Part shown: piece by piece, positions 54,359-62,959 of the stretch
Layout of the letters: each line of letters starts with the position of its first letter
How positions within the stretch are numbered: position 1 is the stretch's first letter
Assembly (NCBI GenBank): GCA_937922655.1
Contig: CALAJH010000001.1
Location: forward strand, 62,001-126,000
Reading direction: 5' to 3'
Length of the DNA: 64,000 nt
Origin: an uncultured Bacteroidia bacterium
Lineage (GTDB): Bacteria; Bacteroidota; Bacteroidia; J057; CALAJH01
The notes under the pieces: model-generated
Database searches by the model: none
Seen by the model: the letters and a program-made list of their open reading frames with translations, nothing else
What the model was told of the DNA's origin: nothing
Translations under genes and position numbers: made by a program

Positions 54359-54366
54359 TATTTTTG
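54359..54366 (+). promoter_or_regulatory. -7 box of adk
   Basis: TATTTTTG ends seven bases before the adk ATG. A matching TTTG is not clear at -33. A leaderless or near-leaderless transcript is implied. Confidence 0.45.
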
Positions 54367-54373
54367 AACCGTC

Positions 54374-54940
54374 ATGTCACACATTGTTTTATTCGGACCG
54401 CCGGGTGCGGGCAAAGGCACGCAAAGCGCCATGCTTAAAACCGAGGCGGGACTGGGACACATTTCCACGGGCGACGCGCTTCGCGCCGAAGTGGCCGCCG
54501 GCACCCCGTTGGGCAAAGAAGTGGGAGCCGTGATGGCCTCGGGCGCGTTGGTTTCCGACGATTTGGTCATCGGGGTGTTGAAAAGTCGTTTGGAAAGTTT
54601 GAACGGCGTCAAAGGCGTGGTTTTCGACGGTTTTCCGCGTACCGTCGCCCAAGCCCAAGCCCTCGACCAAATGCTCGCCTCGCGCAACGAATCGGTCGCC
54701 GCCATGGTTTCCCTCGTCGTGGACAAAGAAGAATTGATTGAGCGCCTGCTCAAACGCGCCGAGGCCGAAGGCCGCGCCGACGACACCCGCGAGTCCATCG
54801 CCAAACGTTTCGACGAATATCAAGCCAAAACCTTACCCGTCGCCGACTATTATCGCGGACAAAACAAGTTGGTCGAAGTAAACGGCTCGGGTTCGGTGGA
54901 AGAAGTGTTTCAACGCATTCGACAAGCCACCGGCGTATGA
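54374..54940 (+). CDS. adk: Adenylate kinase, short-LID form
   Basis: 188 residues. It interconverts ATP, AMP and ADP. The P-loop is FGPPGAGKGTQSAML. Conserved motifs are ISTGDALRAEV, VVFDGFPRTVAQAQAL and the DDTRESIAKRF segment that replaces the zinc-binding LID insertion, so this is the short form. Length fits. The ATG follows a -7 box by seven bases. The stop overlaps the next gene by four bases (ATGA). Confidence 0.97.
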   Translation: MSHIVLFGPPGAGKGTQSAMLKTEAGLGHISTGDALRAEVAAGTPLGKEVGAVMASGALVSDDLVIGVLKSRLESLNGVKGVVFDGFPRTVAQAQALDQMLASRNESVAAMVSLVVDKEELIERLLKRAEAEGRADDTRESIAKRFDEYQAKTLPVADYYRGQNKLVEVNGSGSVEEVFQRIRQATGV

Positions 54941-55389
54941 ACAAAGAAATTCAACTCCGTCTTTCGGCCATTCGTTGCAACAAGGCCACCGAAACCGAAG
55001 ACGAAATTTACTGCGCCTTGTCGGGGGAATACGTCGGGAGTACGTCTAAAATCAACCTCCGTTTTCCCGAAAACAACGTCTGGAAACTTAAATCGGGACA
55101 AAGCGTCGGCCCCGGAACCGTTCTTTTCGACGGTGAAATTTATCAAGGTGTTGCGCTCAAACTCCAACTTTTGGAGGAGGACGGCGGCGGCTTGGTCAAG
55201 ATGATGGACGACGTCGTCGGGGAAATCCACCTCAAAATCGACGCCGAATACTGCCCGACGTGGGCGTGCGCCCAAAAAACAACGGCTTATCAAGGCACAA
55301 ACGCCGGCGGAGAACATCTGTTCCATTGCACGGGCGCCAAGGGCGATTACGTCGTCGCTTTGCGCTTGTTTGTAAAAAATCCGATTTGA
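54937..55389 (+). CDS. Hypothetical protein, 150 residues, adk-coupled
   Basis: A beta-rich cytoplasmic protein with no signal peptide or membrane segment: MNKEIQLRLSAIRCNKATETEDEIYCALSG, a GTVLFDGEIYQGVALKLQLLEED strand pair, and a Cys/His-containing C-terminal part (AEYCPTWACAQ, EHLFHCTGAKGDYVV). The overall pattern resembles C2-like domain proteins of unknown role, but the similarity is too weak to name. It overlaps adk by 4 bp (ATGA) and so is probably co-translated. The next gene begins 5 bp after its stop. Confidence 0.7.
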   Translation: MNKEIQLRLSAIRCNKATETEDEIYCALSGEYVGSTSKINLRFPENNVWKLKSGQSVGPGTVLFDGEIYQGVALKLQLLEEDGGGLVKMMDDVVGEIHLKIDAEYCPTWACAQKTTAYQGTNAGGEHLFHCTGAKGDYVVALRLFVKNPI

Positions 55390-55394
55390 GCGTC

Positions 55395-56102
55395 ATGGGT
55401 TGGTTGGGCTTGTGCCTATGGATGGTTATGACGGGCGAAGCGGACGCACAAAGTTCCAAGCGCTCCGTTCCGCGTCCTTTTGTCCGAATGACCTACGGAT
55501 ACAACTTTTTTTGGGGTGCGGACAGCCTTGCGACGACCGTACGCGGATTCGGCTCGACGTCGCCGGGGCTGACGTTCGGCGCCCGGTTTTATTTCGGCAA
55601 ATTTTATATGGGCCTAGGCACGGGTTTGCAACATTTTGAATACCGTTTTGCCGAAGCCCGATTACCCTTTTACGACGGGGAACGTTTTTCCGCAACTTTG
55701 GACGAAACCCCGGGCCGCGAACGTAAAAAAAGTAAAATTTCTTGGTTGGCCGCCCGTCTTGCACCCGAAATCGGCTTTACCTTCGACAAACTCAACGTCG
55801 CGCTCGTCGCTCATGCGGACGTGCTGCTTCACGCACGCCATAAATACAAGTACCGTTCCGACGACGAGGGTACGATTTCGAGAAAACTTATCGGCAACAG
55901 GCGCCTGCACACTTCTTTCTACAAGGCGGGATTGACGCTTGCGGTGGACTATATGGGCGTCGGGGTGTATGCAAGTTGGTTTCCCACGCCGGTTTTCGGG
56001 CCTCAAGGTCCCCAATTTTCTTCTTTTCAGACGGGATTGTCGTTAACGGCGGCATTGGCCCGCAGTCCGTCCACGTGGATACGCAAAGCCCCCAAAACCT
56101 AA
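55395..56102 (+). CDS. Outer-membrane beta-barrel protein (PorT/OmpA-barrel type)
   Basis: 235 residues from the ATG giving MGWLGLCLWMVMTGEADA-Q, a Sec signal. Eight to ten alternating strands are visible: FVRMTYGYNFFWGA, PGLTFGARFYFGKFYMGLGTGLQ, RLAPEIGFTFDKLNVALVAHADVLL, and AGLTLAVDYMGVGVYASWF. Length and pattern fit a small outer-membrane barrel of the porin/PorT-like class, common in Bacteroidota. The function is unknown. It lies 5 bp after the hypothetical gene and ends the adk-led run of genes. Confidence 0.75.
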   Translation: MGWLGLCLWMVMTGEADAQSSKRSVPRPFVRMTYGYNFFWGADSLATTVRGFGSTSPGLTFGARFYFGKFYMGLGTGLQHFEYRFAEARLPFYDGERFSATLDETPGRERKKSKISWLAARLAPEIGFTFDKLNVALVAHADVLLHARHKYKYRSDDEGTISRKLIGNRRLHTSFYKAGLTLAVDYMGVGVYASWFPTPVFGPQGPQFSSFQTGLSLTAALARSPSTWIRKAPKT

Positions 56103-56127
56103 GCCGTCGTTTTTTTCGTCAAAATTC

Positions 56128-56145
56128 ACCCTTGCCGCCAAGGGT
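56128..56145. terminator. Short hairpin between convergent genes
   Basis: A perfect 7-bp stem (56128-56134 with 56139-56145) with a 4-nt loop lies right at the end of the HyfG-like gene and 25 bp after the barrel gene. The flanking T runs are modest, so it is only a candidate terminator for one or both strands. Confidence 0.4.
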
Positions 56146-57546
56146 TCAAAGGTCGAAGCCGCAATAAGAAAGGTCGTAACTTTTGTTGTTTATCGGAAAG
56201 TCGGCGATTTCGGTACCGCGCATCGAGAGTTCGAGCGCCTTCCAGTTGTGAAAAGAGGGGTCGACGATTTTGTAGGTTTTAAAACGGCCTTGTTCGTCGG
56301 TAACGGCGGCGTGAACCACCTCCCCCCTCCAAGCTTCGACAACCGAAAAAACGAGCGTTTGGGGTTCGAGCGCCGACGCGGCGGGATACGATTGGCATTG
56401 GGACTCGCTCGGCCATGGCGTTTCATCCAAAATCGTACGAATCAACGATACGGACTGTTCGATTTCCAAAAGCCGAAGGACGGCGCGGGCGTAAGCGTCG
56501 CCGTCGGGCAGGGTAATCGGCACGAAACGGGGAAAGAGCGGATTGCGGGTTCTGGCGTCGCGCGGCACGCCGCACGTTTTGGCGCACAGGCCCACCCAAC
56601 CCAATATTTCCGCCTGTTCGCGCGTAACCCTGCCGTTGCCTTGCAAGCGTTCGGCAACGCCGTTGCTTTCCCGAAATTCGGCGGCCATCGGACGGAATTT
56701 TTTTTCCACGCCGTCGAGCGTTTTGTGTAAAGCCGATTTCAACGCTTCGGTAAACGGGAAACGCACCCCTCCGGGCCGCAGCAAACCTTTTCCGAACCGG
56801 TTGCCGCACCACGACTGCATAAAGTTGACGACGGGCGTGCGCAAAACGCCAAAAACCGACGCGCCCGGACGATAAGCCAAATCCGTACACAACGCCGACA
56901 AATTGCCCAAATGCTGTCCCATGCGTTCGATTTCCAAGGCCATGGCCCGCGCCGCAAGGTCGTTGTAAGCCACCTCCCAACCCGCCGCTTTTTCCCAAAG
57001 TTCGCACGCGGCCCACGCGTGGCCGATGGCCGTATCGCCGCAAATCGATTCCGCCAACGTCGTCAAACGCGCGGGATGTCGGGCGTCGCGCATGAGTTTT
57101 TCAACGCCCCGACGTTGATAGCCCAAGGCGATTTCCAGATGCAAAACCTTTTCCCCCGAACAAGAAAAACGAAAATGCCCCGGCTCGATAATACCCGCGT
57201 GAACGGGTCCGACCCCCACCTCGTGCAAGCCTTCGCCCTCGACGAAAAAAAAATCGCGTGCACCCGGCTTGCGAACGGTATGCAAACGTGGATGCGCCGC
57301 CCATTCCACTCCATGTTCCTCCCAAAGTTCGCACTCGAAAAGGTGCGCGTGCGCATGTACCGACGACAAAGCCGGCAGTACGGGACGCGATTCGGGATAA
57401 AAATAACGCCAAACTTTTTCGTCGGAAACGTAAAATGCATCATAGCCGCCGGAAACGGGCGAAAAAAAGTACGCCAAACAACGCCCCGCACCGTCAAACA
57501 AGTTTTCGTATTCGACGACGGGAATGGAAGCAAGGGGAAGTTTCAT
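56146..57546 (-). CDS. HyfG/NuoCD-like large subunit without Ni-Fe ligands
   Basis: 466 residues. It has the layout of HyfG/HycE: an N-terminal NuoC-like part (about 1-120) and a NuoD/[NiFe]-hydrogenase large-subunit-like part. Diagnostic stretches are EGLHEVGVGPVHAGIIEPGHF, LEIALGYQRRGVEKLM and the C-terminal NNKSYDLSYCGFDL. [NiFe] group 4 enzymes need two CxxC motifs as ligands. Here the first is reduced to one Cys in SICGDTAIGHAWA and the second to one Cys near the C-terminus, so it cannot hold a Ni-Fe site and would act as a quinone- or redox-linked subunit. Its ATG overlaps the stop of the HyfF-like gene (ATGA). No NuoB/HyfI small-subunit gene is next to it. Confidence 0.85.
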   Translation of the reverse strand: MKLPLASIPVVEYENLFDGAGRCLAYFFSPVSGGYDAFYVSDEKVWRYFYPESRPVLPALSSVHAHAHLFECELWEEHGVEWAAHPRLHTVRKPGARDFFFVEGEGLHEVGVGPVHAGIIEPGHFRFSCSGEKVLHLEIALGYQRRGVEKLMRDARHPARLTTLAESICGDTAIGHAWAACELWEKAAGWEVAYNDLAARAMALEIERMGQHLGNLSALCTDLAYRPGASVFGVLRTPVVNFMQSWCGNRFGKGLLRPGGVRFPFTEALKSALHKTLDGVEKKFRPMAAEFRESNGVAERLQGNGRVTREQAEILGWVGLCAKTCGVPRDARTRNPLFPRFVPITLPDGDAYARAVLRLLEIEQSVSLIRTILDETPWPSESQCQSYPAASALEPQTLVFSVVEAWRGEVVHAAVTDEQGRFKTYKIVDPSFHNWKALELSMRGTEIADFPINNKSYDLSYCGFDL

Positions 57547-58952
57547 TTGAGGACAAGTTGGGCGGTTTGGGCGACGACGCGGGAAAATTCTTCGGGGGGA
57601 GCGACGGCCAAAACAACGACCGCCGCCATGAGCGCGTACTGCGAAACGGTTTCGATGTTTTTCAGCGGGGCCGGCAAAGGGCCGGAAGAAGGCGAATCAA
57701 TCACGCCCAACACGTTGCGTCCCATGGCAAACAAAACGACCGTCAGCATTCCCGTCATAAGCACGAAGGTAAAGTAGCGCTCGCCCGCGATAAGCGCCTT
57801 GAACGTCATCAATTCGGAAAAGAACAAACCGCCCGGCGGCATGCCCAAAGCCATCGCCCAAGCCAAAAGCAAAGCCGTCGCGCCCGCGGGAAAAACACGC
57901 ATATATCCACGCATCGCGCCCACGTCTTTGGCGTGAAATATCCTTCCCACTTGTCCCGCCTGAAAAAACAAGCCCGCCTTGACCAAGGAGTGAAAAAACA
58001 AATGCAAAAACGCGGCGGGCAACGCGCCCACGGCCAACGCCACCAACGCAATGCCTCCGTGTTCCATACTCGAATAAGCGAAAATACGTTTGAGGTTGCG
58101 CACTTTCAAAAGGAATACCATCGCCAAAAATATTGTGGCCGTGCCCGTAAAAAGCAGCACGGCGTTCATCCATGCGGCGGCGGGGCTTGCGGCAAAGATT
58201 TGATAAAAGCGAAACACGGCGATAAAACCGGCGTTCATCAGTCCGCCGGAAAGCAGGGCGCCGACGGGCGAAGGCGCCACGTCTTTGGCGTCAATGTCGA
58301 CGTTGAACAGCGGCACAACCCCCATTTTGACGCTAAAGCCCGTAAAAGCGAAAACAAAAGCGATTTTTAACCACAACGGGTCGAAACGCGAGGCGTTGCG
58401 GGCCAATTCGTCCACGAAAAGCTCGGCGTGGCGCTCGGGAATGGCGGCGGTTAAGCACAAGACCCCCAAAAAGGCGATGGCCACCCCTACCGAACAGATA
58501 AAACTGTATTTCCACGCGGCTTCAAGGGCGGCGGGGTCGCGCTTGTGATAAATCAACACACTGCCGAAAACGGTCGTCGCCTCCAAGAACGCCCACAAGA
58601 CCCCGAGGTGCCGAGCCAAAATTGCGCCCGTAGTCATGGCCACAAACATCACCATAGCCATATTGTGTAGGGCCACCACGTGCGCCGGCTCGTTGCGAGA
58701 TACGTTGTAATGATAACCGTGAAACATACTCAACACACTGACGACGCCCGTCGCCGCCAAAAGCATCCATCCCCCCGCGTCGGCTTTGAAGTAAACGCCC
58801 GTCGTTTCGTTCAAATGCACGTACTCGTAGACAACCAGCATGCATTGCAGCGCCGCAAAAACGGTCATAAGCGCCGCCGTCGCCCAGCGGCTGCGTAATA
58901 CGAACAACAACCCGGCCGTCGCCACCGCCCCGACAAAATACCTCTCTATCAT
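57543..58952 (-). CDS. HyfF/NuoN-type proton-antiporter-like membrane subunit
   Basis: 469 residues, mostly hydrophobic with about 12-14 membrane segments. It belongs to the Mrp-antiporter/NuoLMN family: an interrupted helix region with FSVKMGVVPLFNVDIDAKDVAPSPVGALLSGGLMNAG corresponds to the conserved LPDAHSxAPSPVSxLLSG segment. Expected Lys and Glu channel residues are partly visible (WKYSFICSVG, LKVRNLKRIFAYSSMEHGGIALV, HSLVKAGLFF). The usual His residues of the HSxxPSP motif are replaced here, a divergent form. The closest pattern is HyfF of hydrogenase-4-like complexes. It starts the two-gene unit with the HyfG-like gene. Confidence 0.85.
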   Translation of the reverse strand: MIERYFVGAVATAGLLFVLRSRWATAALMTVFAALQCMLVVYEYVHLNETTGVYFKADAGGWMLLAATGVVSVLSMFHGYHYNVSRNEPAHVVALHNMAMVMFVAMTTGAILARHLGVLWAFLEATTVFGSVLIYHKRDPAALEAAWKYSFICSVGVAIAFLGVLCLTAAIPERHAELFVDELARNASRFDPLWLKIAFVFAFTGFSVKMGVVPLFNVDIDAKDVAPSPVGALLSGGLMNAGFIAVFRFYQIFAASPAAAWMNAVLLFTGTATIFLAMVFLLKVRNLKRIFAYSSMEHGGIALVALAVGALPAAFLHLFFHSLVKAGLFFQAGQVGRIFHAKDVGAMRGYMRVFPAGATALLLAWAMALGMPPGGLFFSELMTFKALIAGERYFTFVLMTGMLTVVLFAMGRNVLGVIDSPSSGPLPAPLKNIETVSQYALMAAVVVLAVAPPEEFSRVVAQTAQLVLK

Positions 58953-58965
58953 TCTCTTTCGCTCT

Positions 58966-58973
58966 CAAAGTTA
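58966..58973 (-). promoter_or_regulatory. -7 box of the HyfF/HyfG unit
   Basis: TAACTTTG on the minus strand, 13 bases before the HyfF-like ATG. The -33 element is not convincing. It marks this gene as the first of the unit. Confidence 0.4.
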
Positions 58974-59181
58974 GGCCGCATGCCGCAAATTTACAACTCC
59001 CAAAAACTAAAACGATGGTATTTATCGCTTGGCCCCAACCGACGATAAAAAACATGCAAAAAAATTCTTTAACAACAACAATTGTTTTTAAACTGCCGAA
59101 AAATCCATTCCGTTGTTGGCCGTTTGGCGTCGGCGTGTTGTTGCGTATACACGCCGACGTTGTTTCAAAGACGTTCTTTCG

Positions 59182-61263
59182 TCAATCGGGATGGTAGACG
59201 CGCTCGGCGTTTTCGAAAATCGCCTTGCGGTCGAAGGTCATGGTTTTCGTTTTTTGATTGACGAAAAGCGCCATTTGGTCGGTGTAGTGACGGGAGTCGC
59301 GATTGTTCGACGCGCCGTAGGCATTGACCGTTTCGATGTGTTCGAGGCCGTTTTTTCCGTAGCGGGCGAACTGAATGTACGAATCGCCCGCCGCCGATTT
59401 CCGTCGTCCTTTTCCGCCCTTGAATTTTTCGGAAAACATCGCGCCCAAAACGTCGGGCATGCCGTACATCGGCAAATTTACGTTTCCTTTGATGTGGCGT
59501 TGAAGTTCTCCCAAAGAAACGTCTATGGTTTTGAAGTGTTTGAGCAGATATTTTTGGGCGTATGCTATCGATTCGACAAAGAGCTTTTTGTCGGCTTTCA
59601 AGCCCGTTTCCACTTCGTACGAACCCGCTTTAAGCTTTTTAAACATATACATAAAAGCGAGAAGGGCCATGGAAGCGTCTTTGTTGTGAATATCGGCGCT
59701 TTTGTTCCAAGTTTGAATTTTGCGGATGGCGGTGGAGATTTTAGGATAATTTTCGGCTTTAAGGTCGTAAAAGGGTTTGAGCGACTCGATAAACGCGCCG
59801 TAATCGGGATATTTTACGTCGTACTTAAAGCGTTTGAAATCGTCGTAAGATATTTTTTTGCCGTTGTCCATGAGTTCGGTATAACGACGACTGCGGTTGT
59901 TGTCGTATTGCTGGATACCCATGGTAGGGTCGAAATTTTCGGCTTTGAGATTGTTTTCTTTGCATGTAACGTTAAACGGCGTATGATTGGTGTTGAACAG
60001 GTATCCGCAGGGCGGATTTTGGAGTTGGGGCAAACGCTCGAAGGGAACGTAACTTTTCCAAAGGGTTTTGGAGGTGTTGCCGGGCAGGATTTTTTTCCAA
60101 TCGTAGGCGGGGTCGCGAACGGGAATGCAACCGTTGGAAACGTAATAAATGTTTTCGTTTTTGTCGGCGTAGACAAAGTTCACGCTTCCCAAGGCGGCCA
60201 TACGCAGGGCGTTTTTGAATTCGTCGAGGTTTTGGGCTTTGTTGAGGGCGTATTGTTGGTTGGGCAGACGAATGTCCATAATCGTCGAGGTGCGTATTGC
60301 GTAAACGCCCGACTTGTTTTTGAGCGCCGGGCCGTAAACGGTTTGGTACGCTTGGCGAACGATTTTGAGTTTAAACGGGCCGACTTTGACCTTCAACGGT
60401 ATTTTGACTTTTTCCAACGTTTTCCATTCGCCGTCGAACTTGTATTGTTTTTTTCTTCGGTCGGTTTCAAGTTTGTAAAAATCCACGAAATCGTTCCAAT
60501 TGAGGGTGCAGGCCCAACCGAGTTCTTTTCCGATGCCGTGAAAAATCATGTTTCCTCCGGGCCAAATGCCGCCCAACATATTCCAACCCTCTTCGGTATC
60601 CACGTAAACCTCGTACCACGAGAACAGACCTTCGAGCGGTTGGTGGGAGTTGGTGCAAAGGTAGGTTTTGCCGTCGATGGTTTTGTTGCCGTTGGCGGCA
60701 AACGCGTTCGACCCCCGAACGAAAAATCCTTCCTTGTATTCGTCGAGTTTGTTTTCGATAATGTGTTGAACCACGAAAGGAAAGCCGTTGAGGAGGGTAA
60801 CCGTGAAATTGAAACCGACGACCATATCCTTCGGGGTTACGGGAAAAGCGTCTTTAATCAATACTTGCTCGGGATGACGTGCGGCATAGCGGTTGAACGC
60901 CGCGCACGAAGCTTCCAAAAGCGTTTTGACTTTCGGGTCGACGTCCGTGTCGTAGCGCTGTTCGACGAGTTGCCGCAAACCCGTAAACCGCACGAGAAAG
61001 TCCAAAACCGCACCGTTGACGCCCATGTATTCCCCCGCTCGCGCTTTGCAGATGAGCATCATTTCCTGAATGGTTTTAAAGTCGTCTTCACAGTGCGCCC
61101 ATGCGATGCCGTAGGCGGCTTCGGCGTCGGTTTTGGAAAAAATGTGGGGAACGCCCCATTGGTCGCGGGCAATGGTGATGTTTTCGCGCTTGAACGGGGC
61201 CTCCTGAGCCCAAAGACAAGCCGATGACGCGAAAAACCACGCCGCCAATAACGCTTTTTTCAA
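59182..61263 (-). CDS. Penicillin acylase-family Ntn hydrolase, exported
   Basis: 693 residues from a TTG start giving MKKALLAAWFFASSACLWA-Q, a Sec signal. An ATG 114 bp upstream overlaps the preceding stop by four bases and would add 38 mostly basic and aromatic residues before the signal, which is less likely. The family is made as a precursor cut before the nucleophile Ser, here in RGSNAFAANGNKT at about residue 185, with the alpha region upstream (RDQWGVPHIFSKTDAEAAYGIAWAHCEDDF). The C-terminal beta chain holds other conserved blocks. Substrates could be N-acyl-homoserine lactones or other amides. It ends the cmk operon. Confidence 0.88.
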   Translation of the reverse strand: MKKALLAAWFFASSACLWAQEAPFKRENITIARDQWGVPHIFSKTDAEAAYGIAWAHCEDDFKTIQEMMLICKARAGEYMGVNGAVLDFLVRFTGLRQLVEQRYDTDVDPKVKTLLEASCAAFNRYAARHPEQVLIKDAFPVTPKDMVVGFNFTVTLLNGFPFVVQHIIENKLDEYKEGFFVRGSNAFAANGNKTIDGKTYLCTNSHQPLEGLFSWYEVYVDTEEGWNMLGGIWPGGNMIFHGIGKELGWACTLNWNDFVDFYKLETDRRKKQYKFDGEWKTLEKVKIPLKVKVGPFKLKIVRQAYQTVYGPALKNKSGVYAIRTSTIMDIRLPNQQYALNKAQNLDEFKNALRMAALGSVNFVYADKNENIYYVSNGCIPVRDPAYDWKKILPGNTSKTLWKSYVPFERLPQLQNPPCGYLFNTNHTPFNVTCKENNLKAENFDPTMGIQQYDNNRSRRYTELMDNGKKISYDDFKRFKYDVKYPDYGAFIESLKPFYDLKAENYPKISTAIRKIQTWNKSADIHNKDASMALLAFMYMFKKLKAGSYEVETGLKADKKLFVESIAYAQKYLLKHFKTIDVSLGELQRHIKGNVNLPMYGMPDVLGAMFSEKFKGGKGRRKSAAGDSYIQFARYGKNGLEHIETVNAYGASNNRDSRHYTDQMALFVNQKTKTMTFDRKAIFENAERVYHPD

Positions 61264-61373
61264 TTCAGAATGTTTGTTTGTGAGTTTACGGGCGCGAAAT
61301 TGCAAAAAAAATCTAAAAATTCGCCAATTTTCGTTGAAAACGACAAAAAAATTAACGTTTTTTTTGATTTTAA

Positions 61374-62258
61374 TCATTTTTTCAATCCCGCAAACTCATC
61401 GCCCGCCATAATTTCCGCCTCCGTCGCCTGATAATCGTAACCCGAGTTGCGCATTTTTTTTACGTGGTATTCGAGCTCCGTCGACGCTGGTTTGCGCAAA
61501 AGATGACGGGTGTAAAGTTGAGTGATTTGTCCGGCGATGTAGTCGTCGGAATCAAAAAAAATCTTGATGAAATTTTCTTTTGAATCTCCGGAGCGTAAAA
61601 AAACCACGGCGTTTTTGCCGTCGACCATACGCGTGGCTTGGTCGTACTCGTGGTCGGTGGGGTTGCGAAAAAGAAAAGATTCAAAGACCGAAAGCACGAA
61701 GTTGGCCGTACCCATATTGATTTGGTCGTAAAATTCGTTGTTTACCACCCGTGTATGAAAGTCGCGAACGGTCAGCGAACGATTGAAAAGTCCTTCGTCG
61801 GCCGCCAAAAACATCTTGCACCTTTCGAGGTCGTATTTCAACCTTCCCAATTCAAACTTCATCCAATCTTCGTACGGATTGGCGATAATCCGCTCTAAAA
61901 ATTCGATGTGCCGAACGACGTCGGAGGTGTCGAGGCCGCGCAAAAACTCGTTTATGGCCGCGTCGTAAAGCCGGCGAACGTAGGCGCTGTCGGCCATCAA
62001 GTTTAAAAGAAAATTTTTTCGGGCGGCAACGGAAAAATCATCGGCGCTTAAAGACAAAACGGCGGACGTGTTTTCCGCGTCGTTGGGTTTGCGGCCCAAG
62101 AGCGAGATGTACGAACGGCTTACAAAGTTTTCAACGGTTACCGTCGGTACGGCGTCGTCGGGCGGAGGGTTGTTTCCCCCAACCGTTTTCAATACCTCGT
62201 CTTGTTTGCAGGCGTTAAATAACAACGTCAACGCCAATAGCGGAACCGTATATCTCAT
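61374..62258 (-). CDS. Lipoprotein with repeated R-x-P segments (DUF4214-like, tentative)
   Basis: 294 residues. A lipoprotein signal with lipobox LLFNAC is followed by a short linker and a helical mature part. YISLLGRKPNDAEN near residue 55 and LYTRHLLRKPASTELE near 265 are similar segments that recall the Y-x-x-LxR-x-P-D/S pattern of DUF4214, but the match is weak. The rest is mixed alpha/beta without a recognised family. It sits in the cmk operon: its ATG overlaps the DUF697 stop by 4 bp, and its stop overlaps the next in-frame ATG of the acylase region. Confidence 0.7.
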   Translation of the reverse strand: MRYTVPLLALTLLFNACKQDEVLKTVGGNNPPPDDAVPTVTVENFVSRSYISLLGRKPNDAENTSAVLSLSADDFSVAARKNFLLNLMADSAYVRRLYDAAINEFLRGLDTSDVVRHIEFLERIIANPYEDWMKFELGRLKYDLERCKMFLAADEGLFNRSLTVRDFHTRVVNNEFYDQINMGTANFVLSVFESFLFRNPTDHEYDQATRMVDGKNAVVFLRSGDSKENFIKIFFDSDDYIAGQITQLYTRHLLRKPASTELEYHVKKMRNSGYDYQATEAEIMAGDEFAGLKK

Positions 62259-62959
62259 ATTTCGCTAATGATTTTGGCTTTGAGTTCGGAAAACTCCTCG
62301 GCGGTGACCACGCCCATGTCGAAAAGTTGTTTGAGTTCGGCGAGTTTGGCGACGAGCGCGTCGATATCCGCAGATTTTTGGGCTTGGGGCGGCGGTGCGG
62401 CGCCGGCTTCTCCCGATTTTCCTCTTTGAAATTTTTCGGCGTATTTTTTCTTTAAATTTTCGGCATACGCCCTGCCTTTTTCGTAGCTTTCTTTAAAGTA
62501 TTCTTTGAACGTGGCGGGGTCGAAATTTAGATACGTGCCGCCGGATTCAAAATGTTTAACAAACACTTTGCCGAGGGCATAAGTCGTTGCGCCCGAAAGC
62601 GCCGACTGTGCCACGCCACCGACAATCGTGCCGACGACGGGAATAAATTTAAGTGCGTCGGCGGCAAGTCGTGCGCCCGTCGAACCCGCCAACGCCCCCA
62701 CCCACGCTTTTACTTGGGTTTCCGACGCCGGCTGCCGGTACTTGTCGGATATGCGTTTAATCAGATCGACTTGCAGGGCGGTAACGGCGGCGATATCCAA
62801 GAGCGGCAACGGCAACAGTCCCGCTCCCATCGACCACATGACGTAGTTGCGGATGAGTTGGTCCAACGCCTTGCGGCGCTCGTCGTCGTTGACCACTTCG
62901 TATTCGACGGTTTCGACGTCGGCGGTTTCGTCTTTTTCGTAAAAAAAAGGATTGCTCAT
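62255..62959 (-). CDS. DUF697 protein with C-terminal SHOCT domain
   Basis: 234 residues from the ATG giving MSNPFFYEKDETADVE. The middle (about 35-150) holds the DUF697 pattern: QLIRNYVMWSMGAGLLPLPLLDIAAVTALQVDLIKRIS and LKFIPVVGTIVGGVAQSALSGATTYALG, with two hydrophobic membrane-associated helices. The C-terminal LAELKQLFDMGVVTAEEFSELKAKII is a SHOCT domain, often found on membrane proteins. DUF697 often follows GTPase domains, but none is fused here. The role is unknown. The ATG overlaps the cmk stop by four bases. Confidence 0.85.
   Translation of the reverse strand: MSNPFFYEKDETADVETVEYEVVNDDERRKALDQLIRNYVMWSMGAGLLPLPLLDIAAVTALQVDLIKRISDKYRQPASETQVKAWVGALAGSTGARLAADALKFIPVVGTIVGGVAQSALSGATTYALGKVFVKHFESGGTYLNFDPATFKEYFKESYEKGRAYAENLKKKYAEKFQRGKSGEAGAAPPPQAQKSADIDALVAKLAELKQLFDMGVVTAEEFSELKAKIISEI

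Noticed and set aside
59113-61227. A 704-codon plus-strand frame opposite the acylase
   Set aside because: Antisense shadow; the acylase family motifs are on the minus strand.
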